A stretch of DNA of 62,201 bases. Origin: JACNIZ01 sp964344765 (lineage in GTDB: Bacteria > Planctomycetota > UBA1135). The translations under genes and the position numbers were made by a program. The notes under the pieces were generated by a model that did not search any database, had not been told where the DNA came from, and was given only the letters and a program-made list of their open reading frames with translations. Positions within the stretch are counted from its first letter, which is position 1. Each line of letters starts with the position of its first letter. The stretch covers positions 1 to 62,201 of the forward strand of contig CAYFOM010000024.1 in assembly GCA_964344765.1 (NCBI GenBank). The letters are read 5' to 3'. Shown one piece after another: positions 51,639-59,625 of the stretch.

Positions 51639-53354
51639 ATGAAACTTCAACCCATCTCCTTCAGCCTGATCTGCGCGGTACTGACGACGTCGGCCGTTGC
51701 TCAAAACCAGCGCCCGTCCGTACAAGTCGACAGCTCGACCGGAGCCGTCGCTCCGTCCATATCCACCAACGGCGTTTTGGGCGGCAACCTCACCGCGGTG
51801 TTGTACGAAGACGACCTAACCAACACCGTTTGGTCCACAACCTCCGACGGCCGCGGCTTGTCGTGGGCAACCCCGCTGCGCGTCGACGACGATTTGACCG
51901 GCGCCAAAAAGGTCTTTGAGCGCTTTTCCATTCAAACCACGAACACCGGCAAGCAATACGCATGCTGGCGGGACGAGCGCAACAGCACCGAAGACGATTT
52001 GTACTTCGCCGCCAACCCCGGCGGCGGCTGGTTGCCGAACCTGATGCTCGACAAGGGTTATCCGGCAGGCCTCAACCCGGTGCGCAACTTTGCGATGGAT
52101 GCCGAAGGCGATCACATCGCCGTGCTGATCTCCACCGACAACGGCAACGAGGAGCTGTACTTGGTGGTGTCCACCAACGGCGGCGCGACCTTCACCCCGG
52201 CCATGGGCGTGACCAGCCATAACGGCGCAGCCGACGTCGACGCGATTGCGTTGGATTTGGAAGACTCAATCGTTCACATCACTTGGGCCGACAACTTTGC
52301 CAACGCTTTGAGCGACGCGGTTTACTACGCCGCTTATGACTTAGGCCTGGGCGCGTTTACTCAAACCGATGTATTGGTTTCTCCCAACATCCAAGCTGCC
52401 GGTGGCGACGTAGATGACGCGGTTGAGATTTCGGCAAGCGGAGCCAACGTGGCCATCGCGATGCAAGCCGACAACATCGGCGGCACCAGTGAAGAGCTGT
52501 GGGTCAACGTCATGACCGGCGGGCTTTGGTCCGGCGATCAATTCGTCGGCGCATATACGCCGGGCATCAACGACGTCGACAACCCAGCGATTCTGCTCAA
52601 AGACTCCACCACAGTCATCGTGACTTGGGAAGACGATCGCTTGTTTGTCGATGAGGTGTTTGTCGCCAGCGCCGACTTCAGCATTGCGCCGCTGTTTAAC
52701 CCGGAGACCCAACTTTCGAGTGGCGGCGGCGGTTTCCCCCGCATCGAGGGCTATGGCGATTACGTCGGAATTAGCTATAGCGCCGGGGCATCGACACCGC
52801 ACACAGCCGGTGCTGCGGTTTCGCGCGACGGCGGCATGACCTTCGGTAGCGGTTTCGACATGTCCGACAACAGCGGCGATGTGGACTACGCCGAAATCGC
52901 GTTCAACCCGCTGTACGGCAACTTCATCGGTGCGTGGCTGGCCGACGACCTCGGCGTGAATCACGTTTACGTCGGCGGTTTCCGCTCGCAGACCATCACG
53001 CCCGTCGGCACCTTTACCGCCGGCAACCCGGTGCACCTGGATGCCTCCGGCTTCGGCGCATCCGAAGACGGCAACCTGTTCGGAGTGGTGCTGTCAACCA
53101 CTCTAGGCTCTTACCCACTGCCCTTCGGCGATAATCGCGAAACCGGGCTGGCTCAGGACCCCTACCTGAATTGGTCGGTGGCCCAAATCCCGGGCCTGAT
53201 GTCAGGTAGCCTCAGCAACGGCGCCGGTTCTACGCCGACGATTTCGCTGCCGCCCATTGCCGCAGGCACCGTGTTTTACTACGTCGGCGTCGGCTTCGAC
53301 GCGTCGGCCAACCTGTACAGCCTGACCGATTTGGGACACCTAACCATCCAATAA
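51639..53354 (+). CDS. Secreted repeat protein, second of a tandem pair
   Basis: From ATG 51639 (MKLQPISFSLICAVLTTSAV, then AQNQRPSVQVD) the product is 571 residues, a paralogue of the preceding gene in length and architecture. It repeats YACWRDERNSTEDDLYFAAN, MLDKGYPAGLNPVRNFAMDA, VIVTWEDDRLFVDEVFVA, AGAAVSRDGGMTFGSGFDMS and the C-terminal module (LPFGDNRETGLAQDPYLNWS, GTVFYYVGVGFDASANLYSL). Codon use is less biased than in the first copy. The secreted fold is beta-propeller-like (BNR/sialidase-type strands without a recognised sialidase active site). A terminator follows at 53421. Function unknown. Confidence 0.82.
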   Translation: MKLQPISFSLICAVLTTSAVAQNQRPSVQVDSSTGAVAPSISTNGVLGGNLTAVLYEDDLTNTVWSTTSDGRGLSWATPLRVDDDLTGAKKVFERFSIQTTNTGKQYACWRDERNSTEDDLYFAANPGGGWLPNLMLDKGYPAGLNPVRNFAMDAEGDHIAVLISTDNGNEELYLVVSTNGGATFTPAMGVTSHNGAADVDAIALDLEDSIVHITWADNFANALSDAVYYAAYDLGLGAFTQTDVLVSPNIQAAGGDVDDAVEISASGANVAIAMQADNIGGTSEELWVNVMTGGLWSGDQFVGAYTPGINDVDNPAILLKDSTTVIVTWEDDRLFVDEVFVASADFSIAPLFNPETQLSSGGGGFPRIEGYGDYVGISYSAGASTPHTAGAAVSRDGGMTFGSGFDMSDNSGDVDYAEIAFNPLYGNFIGAWLADDLGVNHVYVGGFRSQTITPVGTFTAGNPVHLDASGFGASEDGNLFGVVLSTTLGSYPLPFGDNRETGLAQDPYLNWSVAQIPGLMSGSLSNGAGSTPTISLPPIAAGTVFYYVGVGFDASANLYSLTDLGHLTIQ

Positions 53355-53420
53355 TTGGCGCGATTGAGGCCAGTTTCGCCGCCGCAAAGCCGCGAAAACC
53401 CTGGCCAAAATCGGATTTTT

Positions 53421-53451
53421 CTCCCGGCTCTACAGCCGGGAGATTTTTTTT
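53421..53451 (+). terminator. Intrinsic terminator after the second secreted repeat gene
   Basis: CTCCCGGCT (53421-53429) pairs with AGCCGGGAG (53434-53442) over a four-base loop, followed by A and eight T. It lies 66 bp after the stop and close upstream of the EAL gene, so that gene needs its own promoter within or after this hairpin. Confidence 0.93.
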
Positions 53452-53506
53452 ACCGACATATATGCAGACCTGTCCCTTGCAGGTCCAAGGATTTTTCGAT
53501 TCCGCA

Positions 53507-54667
53507 ATGATTCAGCCGCAGGATATTCACGACGCCATCGCGACGGGGAAGCTGCATTTTTGGTACCAGCCGAAAGTCTCGTTCCTCACCGGTCGCATTT
53601 GCGGTTGTGAGGCGTTGATTCGTTGGCGCCAAGATGACGGTTCCATCCTCGGTCCGGGTAGTTTTCTACCCGTCGCCGAGAAGGCTGGCCTGATGACCGC
53701 AATCGCCCAGCACATGTTCACTGAACTGTGCAACGACTTGCCCGAAATCACCGGCGTAATGCCGAACATTGAGGTTTCTTTTAACCTCACTGCGCAGGAC
53801 CTCGAACATCCCGGAATGATCGACCAGATCAAAAGCGCGATCTCGAACAACGTGATTCAGCCGCGCAACCTTCAGGTCGAGCTGACTGAAACGGCGGTGC
53901 CCAACAACCAAAACGACATGATGAAGGGCATCAGCACGCTGCTTGACCTCGGCGTGCAATTGGCGATGGACGACTTCGGCACCGGCTATTCGTCGCTGGA
54001 CGCACTGCACCGCCTGCCATTCGACGTACTCAAGATCGACCAATCGGTCATCAAAGGGTTGCCCACGTCAGTCGGGTGTGCCGTAATCGTCAACGCCAGC
54101 ATCCGCATGGCCTACGAAATGGGCTTGACCGTGGTCGCCGAAGGAGTCGAATCCGAAGCCATCTTCGATCACCTCCTCAACACCGGCTGCACCCAGGGCC
54201 AAGGCTATTGGATCAGCAAACCACTACCGCTGAGCAAATTCCAATCCTTCGTCCGCGCCGACCACAGCTGGGTCACTTTCCCATTCGGCCTCATTCGCCA
54301 CGCCGAAATCGACCACGTGCAATGGCGCAAAGCCGTGCTCGACGTCGCCCTTTCGCGCAACAAACGCAGCTTCGCCGGTGAACGCAACGTCGCCAGCTGC
54401 ACCAGCGAAAATTGCCGCTTCGGCCGCTGGCTCCACGACAACTTCAAAGCCTACCGCATTGACCCGCGCATGCAGGACCTGATCAAAACCCACGACCAAG
54501 TCCACAGAGAAGCCGTGCACCTAGTCGAACGCGCCAAACTGGACATCGAACCAGAAGAACTGGTCCGCCTCACCACAGCCTTTACAGCCAAATCCGAAAT
54601 GTTGCTCCATCAGTTGCAGGAGTTAACTCTGCACACCATGTTGCAGCATTTTCGCAAAGTCGCTTGA
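53507..54667 (+). CDS. EAL-domain cyclic-di-GMP phosphodiesterase with C-terminal CZB zinc-binding domain
   Basis: From ATG 53507 (MIQPQDIHDAIATGKLHFWY) the product is 386 residues and starts right at the EAL fold; ATG 53462 would add 15 residues next to the upstream terminator and is less likely. The EAL domain keeps its key residues: EALIRW, NLTAQDL, QVELTETA, LAMDDFGTGYSSL, KIDQSVIKG, VVAEGVESE and QGYWISKPL, so c-di-GMP hydrolysis is expected. At about residues 275-370 lies a CZB-type domain: HVQWRKAVLDVAL, CRFGRWLHDN and HDQVHREAVHLVERAK, which supplies the His-Cys-His-His pattern of zinc ligands. No GGDEF or membrane helix is present. The palindrome at 54669 begins immediately after the stop. 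Confidence 0.9.
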   Translation: MIQPQDIHDAIATGKLHFWYQPKVSFLTGRICGCEALIRWRQDDGSILGPGSFLPVAEKAGLMTAIAQHMFTELCNDLPEITGVMPNIEVSFNLTAQDLEHPGMIDQIKSAISNNVIQPRNLQVELTETAVPNNQNDMMKGISTLLDLGVQLAMDDFGTGYSSLDALHRLPFDVLKIDQSVIKGLPTSVGCAVIVNASIRMAYEMGLTVVAEGVESEAIFDHLLNTGCTQGQGYWISKPLPLSKFQSFVRADHSWVTFPFGLIRHAEIDHVQWRKAVLDVALSRNKRSFAGERNVASCTSENCRFGRWLHDNFKAYRIDPRMQDLIKTHDQVHREAVHLVERAKLDIEPEELVRLTTAFTAKSEMLLHQLQELTLHTMLQHFRKVA

Positions 54668-54668
54668 G

Positions 54669-54743
54669 GTGAATGAAACCGACCTTCCGCGGCAAAGAGC
54701 ACGCTGCGCGTGCTAAAAGCCGCGGAAGGTCGGTTTCATTCAC
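54669..54743. repeat. Long perfect palindrome, copy 1 (core plus unique arms)
   Basis: Arms 54669-54693 and 54719-54743 are perfect 25-base reverse complements (start GTGAATGAAACCGACCTTCC). The 25-base centre (54694-54718) contains an inner hairpin AGCACGC-TGC-GCGTGCT. The centre plus six flanking bases on each side (CGCGGC) is identical, on the opposite strand, to the centre of the second palindrome; the outer arms are unrelated. It begins one base after the EAL stop codon. Confidence 0.9.
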
Positions 54744-54957
54744 TTGAGCACACATTTGCGCAATGCTCGATTAAGAGGTGGGGCTATCAGCCTCGCTACG
54801 GAAAGTTCCGCAACCACACGCCTTAGCTAATGGGATTGAGTATCTGCAGCTCCGACAAACGCGGAACATGCTATTCCAGTTGCAAATGTAGTGTTAGAAC
54901 GAGATTAGCGGAGACCAAGGGCGGCGCCTTTGCTTCCTCGTCATCGGTATCTGTGTA

Positions 54958-55030
54958 GGGCTCAGCGCGTACTTTCGCGGCTTTTAGCACGCGCAGCGTG
55001 CTCTTTGCCGCGAAAGTACGCGCTGAGCCC
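54958..55030. repeat. Long perfect palindrome, copy 2 (same core, different arms)
   Basis: Arms 54958-54981 and 55007-55030 are perfect 24-base reverse complements (start GGGCTCAGCGCGTACTTTCG). The 25-base centre at 54982-55006 is the exact reverse complement of the centre of the first palindrome, with the same six-base flank. Arm sequences differ fully from copy 1. It lies on the 3' side of the minus-strand coiled-coil gene, beyond its terminator. Confidence 0.9.
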
Positions 55031-55051
55031 CCCACCACAAAAACCAATAAC

Positions 55052-55088
55052 AAAAAGAGAAGGTGTCGACCCCCCAGTCGACACCTTC
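55052..55088 (-). terminator. Intrinsic terminator, minus strand
   Basis: On the minus strand GAAGGTGTCGAC pairs perfectly with GTCGACACCTTC (55077-55088 and 55059-55070, six-base loop), followed by TC and five T. It is 59 bp beyond the stop of the coiled-coil membrane protein gene and would end its transcript. Confidence 0.85.
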
Positions 55089-55146
55089 GGATTATGTGAG
55101 TTGGATAGGGGTAGGTGTTCCTACCGTCATCCCCTCCTTGTGAGTC

Positions 55147-56043
55147 TTAGAAGTGGGAACCCATTTCGATGACTACACCTTCGGGCAGTGCCAGGATCAT
55201 TTCCTCAGCAGCGAGTGCATCGGCGTTGAGATCCATCTTGGCGCGATCTTCGTAGCTGACCTGACTTTGGGAGTTGCTGAGCACTTCCAGTTCGGCTTCC
55301 TGCTGGTGACGAATGGTGGCTAGACGACCTTGCAGGTGCTCCAAGCTGCCGGCTTCGTAACGACTCATCTTCTCGATGGTCTTGTTACGCTTTTCCATCA
55401 GCTGGATCAGGCGCTCGTTGCGTGCCACGGCGTCGACTTGACGCTCGAGTTGCAGCAGTTGAGCTTGGAATTGAGCGCGCTCAGATTCCAGTTGCGCCAA
55501 CAGTTCTTCCATGCGCTCGGCCTGCTGATACAGGTAACCGAGGTCACGGTCGGCGTCGGCAGCACGCTCGGTGTAGGTCAGGGCAACTTGTTGCGCCTTG
55601 GCGACACGAGCTTTGGCACGGTTGACTTGGGCAGAGTTTGCGTAGCGGACCGAAGCTGCACTGGAGACCGGAATTGCTTCCTGATTCACCATTTCATTGA
55701 GGCTATCGGCGTCCTTTCTAGCCAACTCAACCACGCGCTCGGCGACGGCCTTTTCGCGCTCAAGCTGCGAGATTTGACCTTGCAGTTCGCCCAGATCGGC
55801 GCGTACTTGGGAGATCCGCTGCGGATACTCCTTTTCGAGCTGACGTAGTTGCGAACGCAGAGCAACCGGGTCATCGATTTTGTCATCAATGGCCTGGCTA
55901 ATTTCGGTCTGGACTTGGTGTGCCACGGCGTGCATGCGCTCGGGACCAGCGACTACGGCAGCGATACCGGCGATCACGAGCATGACCAGCGCGAGGCGAA
56001 GGAATGGTTTGAGAATGCTGAACATGACTGTTTTGATCTTCAT
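55147..56043 (-). CDS. Membrane-anchored coiled-coil protein of unknown function
   Basis: The 298-residue product has one N-terminal hydrophobic helix at about residues 10-32 (LKPFLRLALVMLVIAGIAAV), then a long Gln/Glu/Arg/Leu-rich region (about 40-270) that looks like continuous coiled coil (QLRQLEKEYPQRISQVRADL, QLESERAQFQAQLLQLERQV). A short non-coiled end follows (ALPEGVVIEMGSHF). No enzyme motif is seen. It resembles many unassigned coiled-coil proteins of planctomycetes. It is divergent from the ECF sigma gene at 56196 with about 150 bp between, so a link to that signalling block is possible. Confidence 0.75.
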   Translation of the reverse strand: MKIKTVMFSILKPFLRLALVMLVIAGIAAVVAGPERMHAVAHQVQTEISQAIDDKIDDPVALRSQLRQLEKEYPQRISQVRADLGELQGQISQLEREKAVAERVVELARKDADSLNEMVNQEAIPVSSAASVRYANSAQVNRAKARVAKAQQVALTYTERAADADRDLGYLYQQAERMEELLAQLESERAQFQAQLLQLERQVDAVARNERLIQLMEKRNKTIEKMSRYEAGSLEHLQGRLATIRHQQEAELEVLSNSQSQVSYEDRAKMDLNADALAAEEMILALPEGVVIEMGSHF

Positions 56044-56195
56044 GGTCGATCGAGTATCGAACTCGGGCTGGCCGGCACTTCCGACCTGCTCTGGCTGATT
56101 GGGAGCAATGGCCCCAGGATTTCACCTTTGCCTCGTTTTTTCCTTCGTAGGTACCATGGACGCTTGGACACCCCGTCCTCCACCCCCACCTAAAA

Positions 56196-56945
56196 ATGGT
56201 TCAAAGCCTCAGCTCACGTTTTATTGGCCGTCTCAAAGCACGCGATCCCGAAGCCTGGTTCGAGTTGTGGCAGATTTTCGGCCCAGTGCTCCAGGGCACG
56301 ATTCGCCGTTGGGGACGCGGGGTGATCGGTCCGGAGACGGTGCGGGATGTGTCGCAGGAAACCCTTGCCGCGCTAAGCGATGCCATTGATCGCCACGACC
56401 CTAATAAGGGTGCTCGTTTTTCGACCTGGTTGCTGGCCATCGCCCGCCACACCCTCGGCGACGAGTTGGATCGCCGAAATGCGCAGAAACGCGGCTCTGG
56501 TAAACGGCCTTCAAGTCTTGACGAGACCTGGACTTCGGGCAAATCGCCGACGCCGGACGCCAACTACGAAGCGGCCGTCTTCCGGGCAAAAGTTCATGCT
56601 GCGATTCGCCAAGCCGAACAGGAGTGTGACTTCATGGCCTTTTCGATTTACCGCATGCGCGTTTTCGACGGAATCAGCGGCAAGGAGGTCGCCGCGTCGG
56701 TCGGCATTAGCGAGCCCACCGTCAGCCGCCGCTTGGCCAAGGTCCGCGATGTATTACGCCGCCACCTCGAAGAGATCATCGGCACCTTTTCGTTTACCGA
56801 TGACGAACTGCAGGAAGCTTCCCGAAACGGCCTCGAGTTAAATCCCAAGAAAGCCAGTGACACCCTCTTTGACGAGGCTCTGGCCGAGGTTTACCACGCC
56901 CAAGTGGATAGCTCGCCGGGGCCTAGCACGCTAGAACATCGGTGA
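56196..56945 (+). CDS. ECF (sigma-70 family) RNA polymerase sigma factor
   Basis: The 249-residue product has ECF region 2 at about 10-90 (RDPEAWFELWQIFGPVL, VRDVSQETLAALSDAIDRHD, FSTWLLAIARHTLGDELDRR) and region 4 at about 130-190 (ECDFMAFSIYRMRVFDGISG, GKEVAASVGISEPTVSRRLA, helix-turn-helix). A C-terminal extension of about 50 residues follows region 4 (DDELQEASRNGLELNPKKAS). The stop overlaps the kinase start (GTGA at 56942-56945), so sigma factor and kinase are translationally coupled. A kinase replacing a classical anti-sigma factor as regulator is a known arrangement in planctomycete ECF groups and is inferred here from position. Confidence 0.9.
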   Translation: MVQSLSSRFIGRLKARDPEAWFELWQIFGPVLQGTIRRWGRGVIGPETVRDVSQETLAALSDAIDRHDPNKGARFSTWLLAIARHTLGDELDRRNAQKRGSGKRPSSLDETWTSGKSPTPDANYEAAVFRAKVHAAIRQAEQECDFMAFSIYRMRVFDGISGKEVAASVGISEPTVSRRLAKVRDVLRRHLEEIIGTFSFTDDELQEASRNGLELNPKKASDTLFDEALAEVYHAQVDSSPGPSTLEHR

Positions 56946-59593
56946 GCGCCCTCTCCCTACCAATCGTTGCAATTCTCGGCACGCTGGCTGCAGCTGCCCT
57001 GGCCCTTTACGCCGCCTTCCATTTGCTAGGACTTGTTTTCTGGCTGGTAGGCGGCGCGATCGTGTTTGCCTTCCAGGAGGTTCGCGATGCAGTGCAACTG
57101 GTAGTCCGCATACTCACCGTTTTTTTCACTGTCCCTCGTATTCTGCTCGCCGTCATCCTTGGGCGTTGGTCGGCGGCGCGCCACTACGGCGACACGCTGG
57201 AACTCAACCTGCTGCGTTGCTTCCGGTTGATCTATCAGCTGGCCATCGGAAACCTGTGGGAGGTCTTCTTCTCGCGGCCGATGAAGCAAGCCAAAGAGGG
57301 CAAAACCATTGCTGCTGGAGTTGCCGTCGTCAAGCTCGACGATGAAGAAGGGATGTCGCATGGCCAGGTCACCCGCAAGAGGGCGCGGGCGGCTTATCGT
57401 GCGCGTCACGCTGAGTTGAAGAAGCAGAAGGCGCAGCTCAAGGCTGAAAAGGGTTTGCGCAAGCAGGAGGCTGCGGCGCGTAAAGGTGGCAAGCCGAAGT
57501 TGTCGCTGGATACTCCTGGACCTGACAAGCCTAAGCGCGGTCAGGGTTTTGACGGTTATAAGGTCGTCGGCAGCTTGCCTAGCGGTGGCTCCGGCGCCAA
57601 GTTGTATGTCGCCAACCCGACCGACGAAAAGCGCGCGTCGCTGTCGCGCAACGGCAAGCAGGTTTCGGCGCAGGTCGTGATTAAGTGCTTCACGCTGGAC
57701 GAAGGTTCGAACCTATCGCAGATCGTGCGCGAAAGCCGAGCTTTGGAATCCGCCAAGCAGTTGGGCATGGTTTATGAGCACGGCTTGGATGAGCGTCGCT
57801 ACTTCTACGTGATGCCGTACGTGGCCGGCGAGGTGCTGAGTAAGGTGTCGGACCGCATGCACGCGCTGGCTGGTGCAAAAGGGTTAAGCGGCAAGCAGGT
57901 CAAGCAGGCCTTGAGCTACGTCGGCGATTTGCTGGCTTCGCTGCAAACCTTCCACGAAGGTGGTTTGTGGCACAAGGACATCAAACCCGACAACGTGGTG
58001 ATTCGCAACGGTCGCGCACACTTGGTCGACTTAGGTTTGGTCACGCCGCTGACCTCGGCGATGACGCTGACCACTCACGGCACCGAGTATTTCCGTGATC
58101 CGGAGTTGGTTCGCCAGGCACTGAAAGGTGCCAAAGTGCAAGACGTCGATGGCGCGCGCTTCGATCTCTACGGCGCCGGCGCGGTGCTTTATTCGCTGAT
58201 CGAGGATTCGTTCCCGGCTCACGGCAGCTTGAGCACGGTCAGCAAAAACTGCCCGGATTCGGTGCAGTGGGTGATTCGTCGGGCGATGGCCGATTTGAAT
58301 AGCCGTTATCGCAGCGCCGAAGAAATGTTGGCCGATGTGCGTACCATTCAAGCTGCTGAGGATCCGTTTGCCGTGAAGCCTGCACACCTGCCGTCGATGG
58401 GTGGACGTGCTCTGGAGCCGGATTTGATGACCCCGCCGCCGGTGCCGCACGAAGCTACGCCGGTGGGTATGCAGCCCATCCCGGAAGCCGAGATTCCGGT
58501 GATGAATGCACCTGGACCGACTTACAAAGCCGGCCCGGTGACTGCCGCCTATGCTGCCGACTCGGCTAACAAGATGCCGCCGCCGGTACCTGGTACCGCT
58601 CGCATGCACGCTGCCAGCGCCGCTCAACAAGCACGGTTGGCTGCACGTTCGGCACGTAAAGCCGCTCGCGAAGCACGTCGGAAGGCTCAGGTTCACTTTG
58701 CCGCTCGCAAGAAGGCGTTGCAAGATCAGCGTAAAGAAGCACGTGAATGGACCGCCAAAAAGCAGAAGCGTTTTGCTGCCAATCCCAACCGCGGCGTTTT
58801 GATCGGCATTGGTATGGCCGTGCTCATGGGCTTGGCCGCTACCGGCATCACCTACGAGATTCGTCAGGATCAACAGCGAGCTCGTTGGTTGAATGACCGC
58901 GCCAAAGCACGCGCCGAAGCCATGGCTGCTGAGCAGGAGCGCGTAGGTCAGTCGGGCAGTGTTTCGATTAGTCGCCCGGTAGCCCCGGTGATTGAGACCG
59001 TGCACTACGGCAATGGACAGGTCACCACCATCGTGAAGAGCAGTCCTCAAGCAGCTGCACCCGCTCCCGATATGCCCAACTTCCGTTCGGTGCATCGTGA
59101 GGTGAACAATTCCGCACGGATTAACGCCGAGGATATTGGTGAATTCACAAGCACCTCTGGCGTGGATGCACAACCGATTCAGGTCGGTGTTGCGCGTGGC
59201 AAGGGATATGTGCTGATCCTAGATGAACTCAGCCGCCACGACGACAAAGACGCCGCACGCATGGCCGCAATGCTGGAGTTCTTGCAGGAACAAGGATATG
59301 GCGTGCTCGGCGTATTTGAGAACGACAATCATCACACCAGCGATACCGAGATCGAATTAAGCGCCCAGGCGCGTCGCTCGTTGGGCTTATATGGCCCCAC
59401 CGATGAAGCCGCTCGCACGCAGATTAAGCAGTTCCTGAGCGCCCAACCGCAGATCGACGCGGTGATGTGGTGCGGCAAGGTCGGCGATCATTTGGTCGAT
59501 TCCGCCTATTTGTTCAGCCAACGCGAGTTTGAAGACGAGCAAATTTTTGCCTTGCTCCAGGGCACCGGAGGCGCGTCCAGTCGTCTAAAATAG
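56942..59593 (+). CDS. Membrane Ser/Thr protein kinase (Hanks type)
   Basis: Starting at GTG 56942, the 883-residue product has one or two N-terminal hydrophobic helices (about 5-45), a basic linker and a Hanks-type kinase domain at about 200-465. Kinase motifs are KVVGSLPSGGSGAKLYVANP (Gly loop), VVIKCFTLD (catalytic Lys), WHKDIKPDNVVI (HxD loop), LVDLGLVTPL (DLG instead of DFG) and TEYFRDPELV (P+1 region). A Pro-rich and Lys/Arg-rich linker leads to a membrane helix near 620-640 (GVLIGIGMAVLMGLAATGIT). The ~200-residue outer part includes GYVLILDELSRHDDKD and AVMWCGKVGDHLVDS. It probably passes an envelope signal to the adjacent sigma factors. Confidence 0.87.
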   Translation: MSALSLPIVAILGTLAAAALALYAAFHLLGLVFWLVGGAIVFAFQEVRDAVQLVVRILTVFFTVPRILLAVILGRWSAARHYGDTLELNLLRCFRLIYQLAIGNLWEVFFSRPMKQAKEGKTIAAGVAVVKLDDEEGMSHGQVTRKRARAAYRARHAELKKQKAQLKAEKGLRKQEAAARKGGKPKLSLDTPGPDKPKRGQGFDGYKVVGSLPSGGSGAKLYVANPTDEKRASLSRNGKQVSAQVVIKCFTLDEGSNLSQIVRESRALESAKQLGMVYEHGLDERRYFYVMPYVAGEVLSKVSDRMHALAGAKGLSGKQVKQALSYVGDLLASLQTFHEGGLWHKDIKPDNVVIRNGRAHLVDLGLVTPLTSAMTLTTHGTEYFRDPELVRQALKGAKVQDVDGARFDLYGAGAVLYSLIEDSFPAHGSLSTVSKNCPDSVQWVIRRAMADLNSRYRSAEEMLADVRTIQAAEDPFAVKPAHLPSMGGRALEPDLMTPPPVPHEATPVGMQPIPEAEIPVMNAPGPTYKAGPVTAAYAADSANKMPPPVPGTARMHAASAAQQARLAARSARKAAREARRKAQVHFAARKKALQDQRKEAREWTAKKQKRFAANPNRGVLIGIGMAVLMGLAATGITYEIRQDQQRARWLNDRAKARAEAMAAEQERVGQSGSVSISRPVAPVIETVHYGNGQVTTIVKSSPQAAAPAPDMPNFRSVHREVNNSARINAEDIGEFTSTSGVDAQPIQVGVARGKGYVLILDELSRHDDKDAARMAAMLEFLQEQGYGVLGVFENDNHHTSDTEIELSAQARRSLGLYGPTDEAARTQIKQFLSAQPQIDAVMWCGKVGDHLVDSAYLFSQREFEDEQIFALLQGTGGASSRLK

Positions 59594-59625
59594 GGCTCTG
59601 TTTTCACCCCGCATTCATCGACGAC

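Larger units (their letters stand above)
54668..55146. other. Intergenic region with paired palindromes
   Basis: Between the EAL gene and the coiled-coil gene I see no convincing protein gene. The stretch holds two long palindromes (54669-54743 and 54958-55030), a 214-bp segment between them, and a minus-strand terminator at 55052-55088. The 214-bp segment has several short hairpin-capable stretches (for example CGGAA-AG-TTCCG at about 54799-54810), so a small RNA is possible but unproven. Confidence 0.65.
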
